Positions 23,645 to 34,657 of a stretch of 42,035 nt of DNA are shown piece after piece. The position numbers and the translations under genes were made by a program. The stretch's first letter is position 1. The number at the start of each line of letters is the position of its first letter. The stretch is from Crocinitomicaceae bacterium (GTDB taxonomy: Bacteria > Bacteroidota > Bacteroidia > Flavobacteriales_D > Sanyastnellaceae): positions 1-42,035 of the forward strand of contig NZGF01000001.1 of NCBI GenBank assembly GCA_002690915.1. Direction: 5' to 3'. The notes below the pieces were generated by a model. It was given only the letters and a program-made list of their open reading frames with translations. It had not been told where the DNA came from and did no database searches.

Positions 23645-26600
23645 ATGACCTCCCGTGTATTTCGCTTACTCACCTCGTTGTGCCTATCACTCGCTTGCAG
23701 TTTTCAAGGAGCGTTTGGTCAGTTGGACACTGAATTTTGGTTTGTCGCTCCAGAGGTCTGGGATGGGCATGGAGATGACCCCATTTTGCTGCGCTTTTCT
23801 ACGCTCGGGGATGCAGCTCAAATAACAGTAGAACAACCGGCCAATCTGGCTTTTCCGATTCAGACGTTGAACATTCCGGCCAATGGAACGCAAACCCTGG
23901 ACCTGACGCCTTGGTTAGTGGACATTGAGAACATTCCCTTCAACACGGTTTTGGACCGAGGCCTGCACATTACTTCGGACGTTCCGGTGACGGCCTATTA
24001 CGAAATCAACAACAACCTCAACCCTGATATTTTTTCGCTGAAAGGTTCGTCTGCGTTGGGTGTTGAATTCTATGTTCCTTTTCAGAATTACCTCGACAAT
24101 TTTTACACCCAATCCAAAGCAGCCATCGATATTGTCGCCACTGAGGACAACACTGAAATCACGGTCGTGCCCACGGCTGCGCTCGAAGGGTATCCGGCTG
24201 GAACACCGTTCACCATTGCCCTGGATATGGGAGAAACGTACGCTTTGCGAGCGGTCAATGCGCAAGCCGCAAACCACCCCGCCGGCACATACATCACCAG
24301 CACAGCGCCCATCGCTATCACAATGAGTGATGACAGTGTTTTGGGTTCTGCGTATCCACCGGGAAATTGTCAGGATATATTGGGAGACCAGGCCATTCCC
24401 GTTTCCATCGCTGGCACCGAATACATTGCTGTGAAAGGAAACCTCAATGGGCCTGACAAAGTCTTCATTCTGGGGACCGAGGACAACACGGCGATTTCGA
24501 TCAACGGCACCAACGTATGGACGGTCGATGCCGGGGAAACGTACGCACACACATTAAGCGCTCCTGCAGCCTTCTACGAAACGAGTGCACCGGCCGTCGC
24601 CCTCCACATGACAGGCTTTGGCTGCGAAGTAGGCGGTGCAATCCTGCCGCCGATTGCCTGCACCGGATCTAGCGAAGTGGCATTCGTGCGTTCGAGCAAC
24701 GATTTCATCGGTATGAAAATCATCGTGCCCGCCGGAGCAGAAGGAGACTTTACCTTCAATGGAAACACCGGCAACGTCAATGCCGTGAATTTCAGCGACG
24801 TTCCCGGAACGGGTGGCGAATGGATGTACGCCAATATCACCGCAACGGGATTTGTACCGACCGGTGGCCCTTCCAGGTTGGTGAATGAGACTGCTAAATT
24901 TCACCTCGGCATCGTCAACGGTGGCGCTTCCTCCGGAACACGTTACGGGTACTTCAGCGACTTCGCCAATTACCAGCACTTGACTTTCGCTTCCAACGAC
25001 CAGCTTTGTGCAGGGGAAATAGCTCAATTATTTGCCTCTCCCATTTTGGATGCTACATACGAATGGACAGGGCCCAATGGCTTTGAAGCCGGAGGCGAAG
25101 AAGTCACCCTTGGTCCCTTAACGGTTGCAGATGCTGGTCTCTACATCGTCTCTGGTATGGCAGGCGAGTGCGAGATTTTGCCCGATACCCTCGAGCTTTT
25201 TGTCGCTCCACAGCCTCCGGCTCCGGATGTTGTGCCTATCGACTTTCTCTGCGAAGGGGATGATTGGTCGTTTACAACCATGACAGCCGCAGACAATTGG
25301 ATTTGGGAAGACGCGGCGGGAACCCTTATTTTCACTGGTGACAGTACCGCATCCTATTCCGATGCCGACCCTTCGGATGCCGGTGAATACACGCTGGTGG
25401 TAGAAATCGAATCTTGCCTTTCTGAACCCACTTCATTCGAACTCGTGGTTCAGGAGACGGTTCAAGCTCCATTGGACGCTGAGCCCATTGAAATTTGCGA
25501 AGGAAGCAGCCTGACGTTGGAGCCTGGAGAAGTCTTGACTGACGCTGCCTGGGAATGGAACCTTCCCAATGGGGACACCACGACCGCTGGAGCGCTTTTC
25601 ATAGCGACTACCGATGCCGCCGATGCCGGGACGTACACCCTGAGCGGAACCAACAACGGATGCCCCATGTTGCCGGCTGAAGTCGAAGTCAGTCTCAGTT
25701 CCCCCACACCGGTTGAAGTCATCGCTCCTGATTTCCTGTGCAATGATGCCACAGCTGTTCAGCTTACGACCGACGATGCATACAACGGTAACTGGATAGC
25801 CACCTGTGCGAGCTGCATGTCGACCTCTGGTCAATTGACACCTTCAGATGCATCACCTGGTGATATCTACATCACCTACACTTCCGACAATCCTTGTGCC
25901 CAAACCACCACGGTGGAGGTTGAAATTGTCATGGTGCCGAATGCCGCCATCGAAAACCAGAGCCATTGTGAAGGTTCGGGAGAAGTCGTGCTGGTGCCCG
26001 CCACCTTGGGCGGAAATTGGACGGCTGAATGTGGTGATTGCTGCACGTTGGATGGTGTTTTCGACACACAAGAGGCAGGCACGGGATCTTGGGAATTGAA
26101 TTATACCATTGACGGCACCTGCCCCTCGACAGGAACAGCGACCTTCACGGTAACTGCTAACACAAGCAGTGCGTTTGCATTGATTCCTGAGTTCTGCTTG
26201 GATCACGACCCGGACTTCGCAGAAGCTGAGGAACCTGGAGGCGATTGGTCAGCAACGTGCACCACTTGCATTTCCTCGATGGGAGAATTTTCGCCAGAAA
26301 CTGCAGGGCCCGGAATGCACACAATTTCCTACACATTACCTGGCGTTTGCGGGACTTCCACAGATGCAACGGTGACCGTTTTCGCCCTGCCAAATGCCGA
26401 CTTCACCTACACCACGGCAGGGGGATGTGCACCCGCAGTGATTGAATGCACCTCCCCGCTGAATCCCAGCATCGTCGATTGCCAGTGGACGTACAACACC
26501 AATGGAGTTGAGGCTTCGTTAGGATGCGAAGAAAATATCTTTGTCATCGAGAATCCAGGTTGTTACTTAATGAGCCACACCGTTTTAGACAACAACAGTT

Positions 26601-27181
26601 GCACGAGCACGGCTGCAGCCCCTGAGTTGCTCTGCCTAAGTGCTCCTCCATCTTCGGCGTTCACGATGTCTCCAGCCCAACCTTCTGTTTTCGATGCCCA
26701 AATCGACGCGTGGGCTACGGATTCCATTTCTACCTACACCTACTCTTGGAATGTGGAGGAAATACCTTTGGGACAGGGAACCTACCAGTCGATTTCCATT
26801 CCTGAAATTGGCCTGGACGTATTCCAACTCTGTTTAGAAACCGTAGATAGTTTGGGTTGCTCCTCTCTCTCTTGCGCACTCATCGACCTCACGGAGGGGC
26901 TGAACGCCTTTGCCCCTACAGCATTCACCCCTGACAACGATGGCCGAAATGACGCCTGGCGCTTGTACACTACGGGCTCGGTAACACGTTTCGAATTGCG
27001 CATTTACGACCGATGGGGAGACTTGGTCTTTGCATCGATGAATCCCGATTTATACTGGACAGGTAACGTACAAGGAGGTGACCACTTCGCTCCTGATGGA
27101 GTTTACCACTACGAGGCATTTTTGCAGGATGATGCCTACGCCATCAAAACTTTACAAGGCCACATTTTGTTGATCCGCTGA
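23645..27181 (+). CDS. Large secreted protein, paralogue of 19359-22751, T9SS type B sorting domain
   Basis: A 1178-residue protein whose first 440 residues align closely with the protein at 19359 (DTEFWFVAPEVW, GNLNGPDKVF, GFGCEVGGAILPP and NGGASSGTRYGYFS are nearly identical). A signal peptide covers 1-25 (ends GAFGQ). The LSLAC inside it could be mistaken for a lipobox. The middle differs: two or three Ig-like repeats, then at least three repeats with a C-x-x-C pattern (NWIATCASCMS, NWTAECGDCCT, DWSATCTTCIS), then a PKD-like region. Residues about 1088-1178 are a type B sorting domain (AFTPDNDGRNDAW, LRIYDRWGDLVF). Its stop shares one base with the next start. The role is likely adhesion or substrate binding (inference). 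Confidence 0.92.
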   Translation: MTSRVFRLLTSLCLSLACSFQGAFGQLDTEFWFVAPEVWDGHGDDPILLRFSTLGDAAQITVEQPANLAFPIQTLNIPANGTQTLDLTPWLVDIENIPFNTVLDRGLHITSDVPVTAYYEINNNLNPDIFSLKGSSALGVEFYVPFQNYLDNFYTQSKAAIDIVATEDNTEITVVPTAALEGYPAGTPFTIALDMGETYALRAVNAQAANHPAGTYITSTAPIAITMSDDSVLGSAYPPGNCQDILGDQAIPVSIAGTEYIAVKGNLNGPDKVFILGTEDNTAISINGTNVWTVDAGETYAHTLSAPAAFYETSAPAVALHMTGFGCEVGGAILPPIACTGSSEVAFVRSSNDFIGMKIIVPAGAEGDFTFNGNTGNVNAVNFSDVPGTGGEWMYANITATGFVPTGGPSRLVNETAKFHLGIVNGGASSGTRYGYFSDFANYQHLTFASNDQLCAGEIAQLFASPILDATYEWTGPNGFEAGGEEVTLGPLTVADAGLYIVSGMAGECEILPDTLELFVAPQPPAPDVVPIDFLCEGDDWSFTTMTAADNWIWEDAAGTLIFTGDSTASYSDADPSDAGEYTLVVEIESCLSEPTSFELVVQETVQAPLDAEPIEICEGSSLTLEPGEVLTDAAWEWNLPNGDTTTAGALFIATTDAADAGTYTLSGTNNGCPMLPAEVEVSLSSPTPVEVIAPDFLCNDATAVQLTTDDAYNGNWIATCASCMSTSGQLTPSDASPGDIYITYTSDNPCAQTTTVEVEIVMVPNAAIENQSHCEGSGEVVLVPATLGGNWTAECGDCCTLDGVFDTQEAGTGSWELNYTIDGTCPSTGTATFTVTANTSSAFALIPEFCLDHDPDFAEAEEPGGDWSATCTTCISSMGEFSPETAGPGMHTISYTLPGVCGTSTDATVTVFALPNADFTYTTAGGCAPAVIECTSPLNPSIVDCQWTYNTNGVEASLGCEENIFVIENPGCYLMSHTVLDNNSCTSTAAAPELLCLSAPPSSAFTMSPAQPSVFDAQIDAWATDSISTYTYSWNVEEIPLGQGTYQSISIPEIGLDVFQLCLETVDSLGCSSLSCALIDLTEGLNAFAPTAFTPDNDGRNDAWRLYTTGSVTRFELRIYDRWGDLVFASMNPDLYWTGNVQGGDHFAPDGVYHYEAFLQDDAYAIKTLQGHILLIR

Positions 27182-29742
27182 TGACACGATTAAACTTCTA
27201 TCCCTTCTTTACCGCGGCCTTATTCGCTATCCTCTTGGCCAATTGCTCATCCATTGAGCCCGACGCAGCAGCATCGGCTGAATTCAAAAAACTAAGGCCA
27301 TTCGAAGCCGAGGCTTGGAAATGGGCTACCCCAGATACCGAATGGGATGCCTGGCATGCGGCCCATCTCTTGGACGAAGTAGACCGCTGGAAGTTTGCGC
27401 ACACCACCCAAGGAACAAGACCGCGCACCATCGATGGTGAGTGGCGCCTGGAGGGGCCCACCAACATCGGAGGGCGATTTAACTTCATCCGACAACATCC
27501 CGAAGAGCCTACAGTTCTCCTGGCAGGCAGCAGCGCCGGTGGACTCTGGAAAGGTTCAAGTAGTGGCGATTGGCAACCCCTCACAGATAATTTCCCGGCC
27601 ATGTCCATGGGTGACCTCGTCTTTTATCCTGGCAATCCGGACCGGGTTTTTTTGGCAACCGGCGACCCACAAATCAGCAGTTTTCCGCGCATCGGAAATG
27701 GCGTATACCGTTCACTCGATGGAGGTGAGTCGTGGGAAAACATGGGACTTGATTCCATGGGGGTGATTAGCAAACTGCTTTTCGTTCCTGGGTCTGGTGG
27801 TAATGGGCCCGTACTTTTTGCTGGTGCGATGGGTAATCCGGCCCAACCGAATGAATACCGCGGTCTGTTCCGGAGTATTGACGCCGGAGTCAATTGGGAC
27901 CAAGTGCTGCTCCCAGATGATTCCGCTGGTGTGACCGACCTGCTCTACGACCCCGATACAGAGGCCGTCTTCGCAGCAGCGTGGCAGCGAACTCGCAACT
28001 CGACAGGCAGTGAGGTCTGGGGTCCGCATTGCAGGATTTGGAAATCCAACGACAACGGAGACAACTGGCAAGTGCTCCCCAATCCATGGGGTACGGGGGA
28101 ACGCGGACGCATAGGCTTTGCCCAATCATCCCAAGGCATCTATGCCCTGGTTGTTGGACAAAACAGTCAACTTGACAACCTGTACCGTACTACCGACGGC
28201 GGTGAAACATGGAGTGCAGTCATCCCCGAAGACAATGTTCCTGAAAACGCCCTCGGCGGATTTGGATGGTACTTCTCAAAGGTGCGCATTAATCCGTTCA
28301 ACCCCGATGACATCACCATCCTCGGCGTGAACCTTTGGAACTCCATGAACGGCGGGAACAATTGGAGCCTTATGGGCCCAGAATGGTGGACTTACGAAGT
28401 GCACGCAGATAAACATGACCTGCAGTGGCTGGGCTCAGAAACTTGCATTTTGGCCACCGATGGCGGACTTTATAAAACCGAGGACCATGGTGCAACATGG
28501 GAAGACCTCGAAGATATCCCCGTAACTCAATTTTACCGCGCCACTTGGAATCCGCACAACCCCGGTTTTTATACAGCCGGCGCGCAAGACAACGGCACAA
28601 CGACAGGAAACTACGAAGACCTAAGCGGCTGGACACGTGACCTCGGTGGCGATGGTTTTACGGCCATTTACCACCCCACAGATCCAGCACTTCGCTACGC
28701 TGGATACCAACGGGGGAACTGGCGCTTCAGCTTGACCAGTCCGGAAGAAGAACCCCTCTGGAACGATTTCACCTTTGGCATTGACGAAGAGGACCGAGTC
28801 TGGTGGGATGCACCGTTGATTTATCACCCCTCCAACCCCGATGAAATGTGGACAGGTTCTCAGCGTGTTTATCGAATGGAAGATGCTCCGGTTAGCGTCT
28901 GGGAGCCTGTAAGTGAAGATTTGACGTACGCCGCAGAACCCGGACTTTCCTACCGATGTGTGAGCGCACTCGCCGGTTCTCATTACAGCGCCGATGTCAT
29001 TGCCGCAGGAACGAGCGATGGCCGGGTTTGGATATCACAAGACCACGGTGATTCGTGGCAGCCCATGGAAACTGGGCTACCCGGTCAATTCATAACGGAC
29101 ATCGAGTTTGACCCCTACCACCCTGATTCCATGTTCTGCACAGTGAGTGGCTACCGCAACGCAGTTTACGCACCCTTCATCTTCCGCGCAGCCATCGGCG
29201 GAGATTGGCAGCCCATTCAAGGCGACCTACCTGAGCATCCTGTAAATCAAATCCAAGCACTCAACGACAGCATCTGGGTGATTGCCTCAGACGCTGGCGT
29301 ATTTGCCACTCTGAATCGTGGAATGAATTGGGAGCCTGTAGGAACCTTGCCAACCATCCCGGTGTATGATATCGATGCGGACACCATCACCAACCGCCTG
29401 ATTGCCGGAACATTCGCACGAAGCTTGTTGAGCTTTCCACTCGATTCGTTGTTCCCCATACCGGAGGTGGTCGAGCCGAATGCTGTCACAAACGTTGACG
29501 CATCAGCGTACCTTGCATATCCCAATCCGTTCACTAGCGCCCTTACTTTAGACCTCAAAAAGGAAGTCACATTTGTGCGAGTGACCGACCTTACAGGACG
29601 GATAATGCATGAGCAGATTATAGGCTCGCCGGGTTACACGCCATTGGTTATCCCCACGGAAGCGTGGCCTACAGGAAACTACGTGGTAGTCTTTGAAACA
29701 GAAGACGGGCTGCTGTCGAAGCAGCTGATAAAAGCGAAGTGA
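27181..29742 (+). CDS. BNR/sortilin-type beta-propeller protein with lipobox and T9SS type A sorting domain
   Basis: An 853-residue protein. The N-terminus is hydrophobic and ends in LLANCSS, a lipobox with Cys22. At least seven Asp-box (BNR) repeats are visible: YRSLDGGESW, FRSIDAGVNW, WKSNDNGDNW, YRTTDGGETW, YKTEDHGATW, WISQDHGDSW and FATLNRGMNW. They predict one or two beta-propellers of the VPS10/sortilin type, not a sialidase, as no catalytic Arg triad is evident. From about 774 a type A sorting domain is present (YLAYPNPFTSAL to KQLIKAK). The start overlaps the previous stop by one base (TGATG). Having both signals is odd, because T9SS cargo normally uses signal peptidase I. Confidence 0.9.
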   Translation: MTRLNFYPFFTAALFAILLANCSSIEPDAAASAEFKKLRPFEAEAWKWATPDTEWDAWHAAHLLDEVDRWKFAHTTQGTRPRTIDGEWRLEGPTNIGGRFNFIRQHPEEPTVLLAGSSAGGLWKGSSSGDWQPLTDNFPAMSMGDLVFYPGNPDRVFLATGDPQISSFPRIGNGVYRSLDGGESWENMGLDSMGVISKLLFVPGSGGNGPVLFAGAMGNPAQPNEYRGLFRSIDAGVNWDQVLLPDDSAGVTDLLYDPDTEAVFAAAWQRTRNSTGSEVWGPHCRIWKSNDNGDNWQVLPNPWGTGERGRIGFAQSSQGIYALVVGQNSQLDNLYRTTDGGETWSAVIPEDNVPENALGGFGWYFSKVRINPFNPDDITILGVNLWNSMNGGNNWSLMGPEWWTYEVHADKHDLQWLGSETCILATDGGLYKTEDHGATWEDLEDIPVTQFYRATWNPHNPGFYTAGAQDNGTTTGNYEDLSGWTRDLGGDGFTAIYHPTDPALRYAGYQRGNWRFSLTSPEEEPLWNDFTFGIDEEDRVWWDAPLIYHPSNPDEMWTGSQRVYRMEDAPVSVWEPVSEDLTYAAEPGLSYRCVSALAGSHYSADVIAAGTSDGRVWISQDHGDSWQPMETGLPGQFITDIEFDPYHPDSMFCTVSGYRNAVYAPFIFRAAIGGDWQPIQGDLPEHPVNQIQALNDSIWVIASDAGVFATLNRGMNWEPVGTLPTIPVYDIDADTITNRLIAGTFARSLLSFPLDSLFPIPEVVEPNAVTNVDASAYLAYPNPFTSALTLDLKKEVTFVRVTDLTGRIMHEQIIGSPGYTPLVIPTEAWPTGNYVVVFETEDGLLSKQLIKAK

Positions 29743-29745
29743 TCA
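29740..29745. other. Abutting convergent stop codons (TGATCA)
   Basis: The plus-strand stop TGA (29740-29742) and the minus-strand stop (TCA on the plus strand, 29743-29745) join into one palindrome, TGATCA, with no base between. No intrinsic terminator is visible for either gene close to this point. Confidence 0.9.
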
Positions 29746-31035
29746 GTACACCCAAAAACGGTGGGATTCTGATGTGCCCTGAATCCGAATAAAGTGGAGT
29801 CCAGAAGCTAAGCTCCCAGTGGAAACAGAAAACCACTCACCTGTACCCGCAGCAGTCTCAATGAATCGACCCCTCGCATCGTAGACTTCATAATTCCAGA
29901 GCGAGCTGGGGGAAGATAGCCACTGGATTTGGAGGGACTCACCGGCCTCCAGAACCGTTGGAAATGCACGCCATTGTCCATGCTGAGCCTGAAGCCATTC
30001 AGCCACACCGACGGCCTCGTAATCGTAAGCTCCACACTGCGGCTCGTAAGATTCACATAGCCAACTGGACAAGGCTCCGGATACCGTTCCAAGGGTCTGG
30101 TAATATGCATCGGCATCACCAACATGGGCGACGTGGTCCGCACCTTCCAGCACCGTGAAGCAATTTTCAATACCCAGCTCATCCGCCACGGCGTGAATTA
30201 CAGAACTCCCATCCACATCAGTAATCGGGATAATACCAAGCGATATCATGCCTGTACCGAACGGTACAGTGCCGTCCTCGTTACCATGAACTGATACCAG
30301 CGGCTCATCGCCCACTGAGAGGTAGTCGGCGGTTTTGAGGGCGCCAGCAATATTGACGACCCCCGAGACAGCGCTGCTGTAGCCTGGACTGCCCGATTCG
30401 CCTTCCAATCCTCCTCCCATTCCTGCTGCCGTTTGGTCAACCTGGGGAGGGACTTCTGATTCGTCGTCCACATAAGCAAGGTGCAAGCCAATGAACCCTC
30501 CAGCGGAGACACCTGCAAAATAAATCCGGTCCGGATCTATGCCCCACGGATTGCCGTCTTCGGCAGCGGTCTTTCTGAAGTAGCGCACTGCAGCTTTGCC
30601 GTCGTGGTATCCACGCCAAACCGAGCGCACCAGCGCATTCGATACGTCCAAGAAATTATCAATGCCCAAGCGGTATGTTATGGAACCAACGACAAAGCCC
30701 ATTTTGGTCAAGTCTTCACAAAGCGCCAAAACATCCGGGTTGTCATTCTCGCCCCCGATGAAGAAACCTCCATGCGCCATAATGATCAGGGGACGCATGG
30801 TATTCGCATCTCCTTCGGGTTGGTACACGTCCACAAGCAACGATTGCGACAAACCCGTCGAATTGATGGCATTTCCGTATTCCACATCGTAATCAACTTC
30901 AAAGCTTTCGAAAGCGGAGGTATATCGGTAGCGCGTTCCATCGCAGTCGTCAACTTGAGCAGAAAGCGGAGTCAAAACCATTGCGAAGAAAGTGGCCATG
31001 GCTGCGGCTCGCAGGGGCGTATGAATTTGTATCAT
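29743..31035 (-). CDS. Secreted alpha/beta-hydrolase (carboxylesterase-like) with T9SS type A sorting domain
   Basis: A 430-residue protein with a signal peptide at 1-26 (ends LSAQ). The hydrolase core has the oxyanion motif AHGGFFIGG, nucleophile Ser177 in GVSAGG, Asp254 in GNEDGTVPFG and His301 or His304 in ADHVAHVG, in the order of the hormone-sensitive lipase/BD-FAE type of esterase. GIDPDRIYFAG before the nucleophile is typical. Residues about 350-430 form a beta-sandwich tail ending LASGLHFIRI...HRFWVY, a type A sorting domain. It may deacetylate glycans or split esters outside the cell (inference). The stop abuts the convergent BNR gene with no spacer. Confidence 0.9.
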   Translation of the reverse strand: MIQIHTPLRAAAMATFFAMVLTPLSAQVDDCDGTRYRYTSAFESFEVDYDVEYGNAINSTGLSQSLLVDVYQPEGDANTMRPLIIMAHGGFFIGGENDNPDVLALCEDLTKMGFVVGSITYRLGIDNFLDVSNALVRSVWRGYHDGKAAVRYFRKTAAEDGNPWGIDPDRIYFAGVSAGGFIGLHLAYVDDESEVPPQVDQTAAGMGGGLEGESGSPGYSSAVSGVVNIAGALKTADYLSVGDEPLVSVHGNEDGTVPFGTGMISLGIIPITDVDGSSVIHAVADELGIENCFTVLEGADHVAHVGDADAYYQTLGTVSGALSSWLCESYEPQCGAYDYEAVGVAEWLQAQHGQWRAFPTVLEAGESLQIQWLSSPSSLWNYEVYDARGRFIETAAGTGEWFSVSTGSLASGLHFIRIQGTSESHRFWVY

Positions 31036-31090
31036 CTTTGGAGAATGGTCAAAGTTTTGTAAAGTAGCAATGGATAAAACTACACTAGAG

Positions 31091-32287
31091 ATGAATAAAT
31101 TCGTGCAATTTGCGTTCGGATTGGTGTTTTTTGCGCTGTGTTCGTGTCAATACTCAACACAACAGGTGCACGATACGGTAGTGGCCTGCATGAACGACAC
31201 CCATGTATTTTTCTCTCCTTCCACTAATTGGGACTCGATTAGCGCGGCAGACGGCTGGCGCCGTTGGGACAACGGTCGGCTCTTGACCCGGCGCATTGCC
31301 ATGCCTTCGTACAACGTAAGGCCTACGATTACTGCACATGTTACCCTTCGCTCCGCGGGAGACCCCTGGGACAAATCCGGTTCCTTCGTACTCATTCCGG
31401 ATGCAGCGCCCAATTTGCTGGATGTGGGCTTTGCTGAGGATACCATTGCGGCAAAGGATTTCCCGGGCATCGCTTTCAACGAAGCTGGTACGGGCTACCA
31501 CCCTTCTATCGAGCTGCTCCGGTTCATCACTCCGTTTGGCGTAGGGCATTTTAGCGGGACTGAACGCGCAGACGAATACAAGCCTGTTTACATCCCCAAC
31601 TGGGAGGACTCGGTGCACTGGGAAGCAGACGTCAGCCATTTGTGGGAGGCGCTCGGAGATTCGGCGACATTAGGCATTTACATTGACACCTGGACAAGCG
31701 AGGGCTACAGCCTTGACGTCCAACTGGATTTCAACGCGAACCCCGCTACGGTCATCCCTAGTAAACCCATAGCCACGATTCCACTCGTAAACACGTCAAA
31801 ATTTGGCAGCGAACAAACGGCATATGACGGGTTTGCCTCAGCGCCTTTAAAGGTTAGCGTGACCATGGTAGAGCCGGTCACAGAGGCGGTACTTCATTAC
31901 ACAGCCACCGGACACGGTGGACACGGCACCGGAGATGAATTTGTGCGTTGTACGCACCTCGTCACGTGGAATGGAGACACGTGCTTGTCGTTCACTCCAT
32001 GGCGAGACGATTGCGCGAGTTTCCGCCGGTTCAACCCAACCTCCGGGGTGTGGATGGAACGTACATATTGGAAAGGTGACAGCCTCGATGAACGCATTGC
32101 GTCGAGCGATTATTCGCGGTCCGGTTGGTGCCCCGGAAGCGACGTACCGCCCGTGCTTGTTGCGCTGGGCGACCTCGACGCCGGAACCCATCAATTGGTC
32201 ATCGATGTACCCACAGCGCAGTTATTCACCGAATCAGAAATGAACTTTTGGAACGTAGCGGCCTACTTGACTTATGAGCGCCCGTGA
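31091..32287 (+). CDS. Peptide-N-glycosidase F-like lipoprotein
   Basis: A 398-residue protein. The ATG at 31091 puts a lipobox at LCSC (Cys19), so it is probably membrane-anchored; a start at 31070 is also possible. Two beta-sandwich domains resemble PNGase F, which removes N-glycans from glycoproteins. RFITPFGVG and YIDTW (domain 1) and TGHGGHGTGDEF, NPTSG and SGWCPGSDVP (domain 2) align with the Elizabethkingia enzyme. By my alignment the catalytic Asp60 corresponds to Asp94 (DPWDK) and Glu206 to Glu283 (GDEF), while Glu118 is Asp199. No sorting domain is present. It diverges from the esterase gene and precedes isocitrate dehydrogenase by 92 bases. Confidence 0.82.
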   Translation: MNKFVQFAFGLVFFALCSCQYSTQQVHDTVVACMNDTHVFFSPSTNWDSISAADGWRRWDNGRLLTRRIAMPSYNVRPTITAHVTLRSAGDPWDKSGSFVLIPDAAPNLLDVGFAEDTIAAKDFPGIAFNEAGTGYHPSIELLRFITPFGVGHFSGTERADEYKPVYIPNWEDSVHWEADVSHLWEALGDSATLGIYIDTWTSEGYSLDVQLDFNANPATVIPSKPIATIPLVNTSKFGSEQTAYDGFASAPLKVSVTMVEPVTEAVLHYTATGHGGHGTGDEFVRCTHLVTWNGDTCLSFTPWRDDCASFRRFNPTSGVWMERTYWKGDSLDERIASSDYSRSGWCPGSDVPPVLVALGDLDAGTHQLVIDVPTAQLFTESEMNFWNVAAYLTYERP

Positions 32288-32376
32288 CGCATTGGTTTCG
32301 TCCGTTTTGTGTGCGACCTTTGCCACCCTTTTGAAATGCGCTGTTTGCTTGCCAAACCACTATTGATTTCAACTAA

Positions 32377-34590
<2,214 letters not shown>

Positions 34591-34608
34591 GTCGAAAGGA
34601 GTCGACAT

Positions 34609-34639
34609 AAAAAAGGGGAGCTTCGCGGCTCCCCTTTTT
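34609..34639. terminator. Bidirectional intrinsic terminator between icd and the PUL
   Basis: GGGGAGC (34615-34621) pairs with GCTCCCC (34628-34634) around the loop TTCGCG, flanked by A- and T-runs on both sides. It serves icd on the plus strand and the GH16 gene (stop at 34658) on the minus strand, marking the end of the PUL transcript. Confidence 0.93.
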
Positions 34640-34657
34640 CGTTGGGTGTCGTTCAGG

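Noticed and set aside
23687-23720. Lipobox-like LSLAC in the second adhesin
   Set aside because: The hydrophobic region continues to a good signal peptidase I site (GAFGQ), and the paralogue has no such Cys in context, so a standard signal peptide is more likely.
23915-24550. 211-codon minus-strand frame opposite the second adhesin
   Set aside because: It has no motif and sits inside a conserved domain shared by two paralogues on the other strand.
29709-29725. GCTGCT/AGCAGC hairpin near the end of the BNR gene as a terminator
   Set aside because: The stem is only six base pairs and no T-run follows on either strand.
27181-29742. BNR repeats as evidence for a sialidase
   Set aside because: Asp-box repeats occur in many propellers; no FRIP motif or catalytic Arg triad is visible, and the repeat number fits a sortilin-type propeller.
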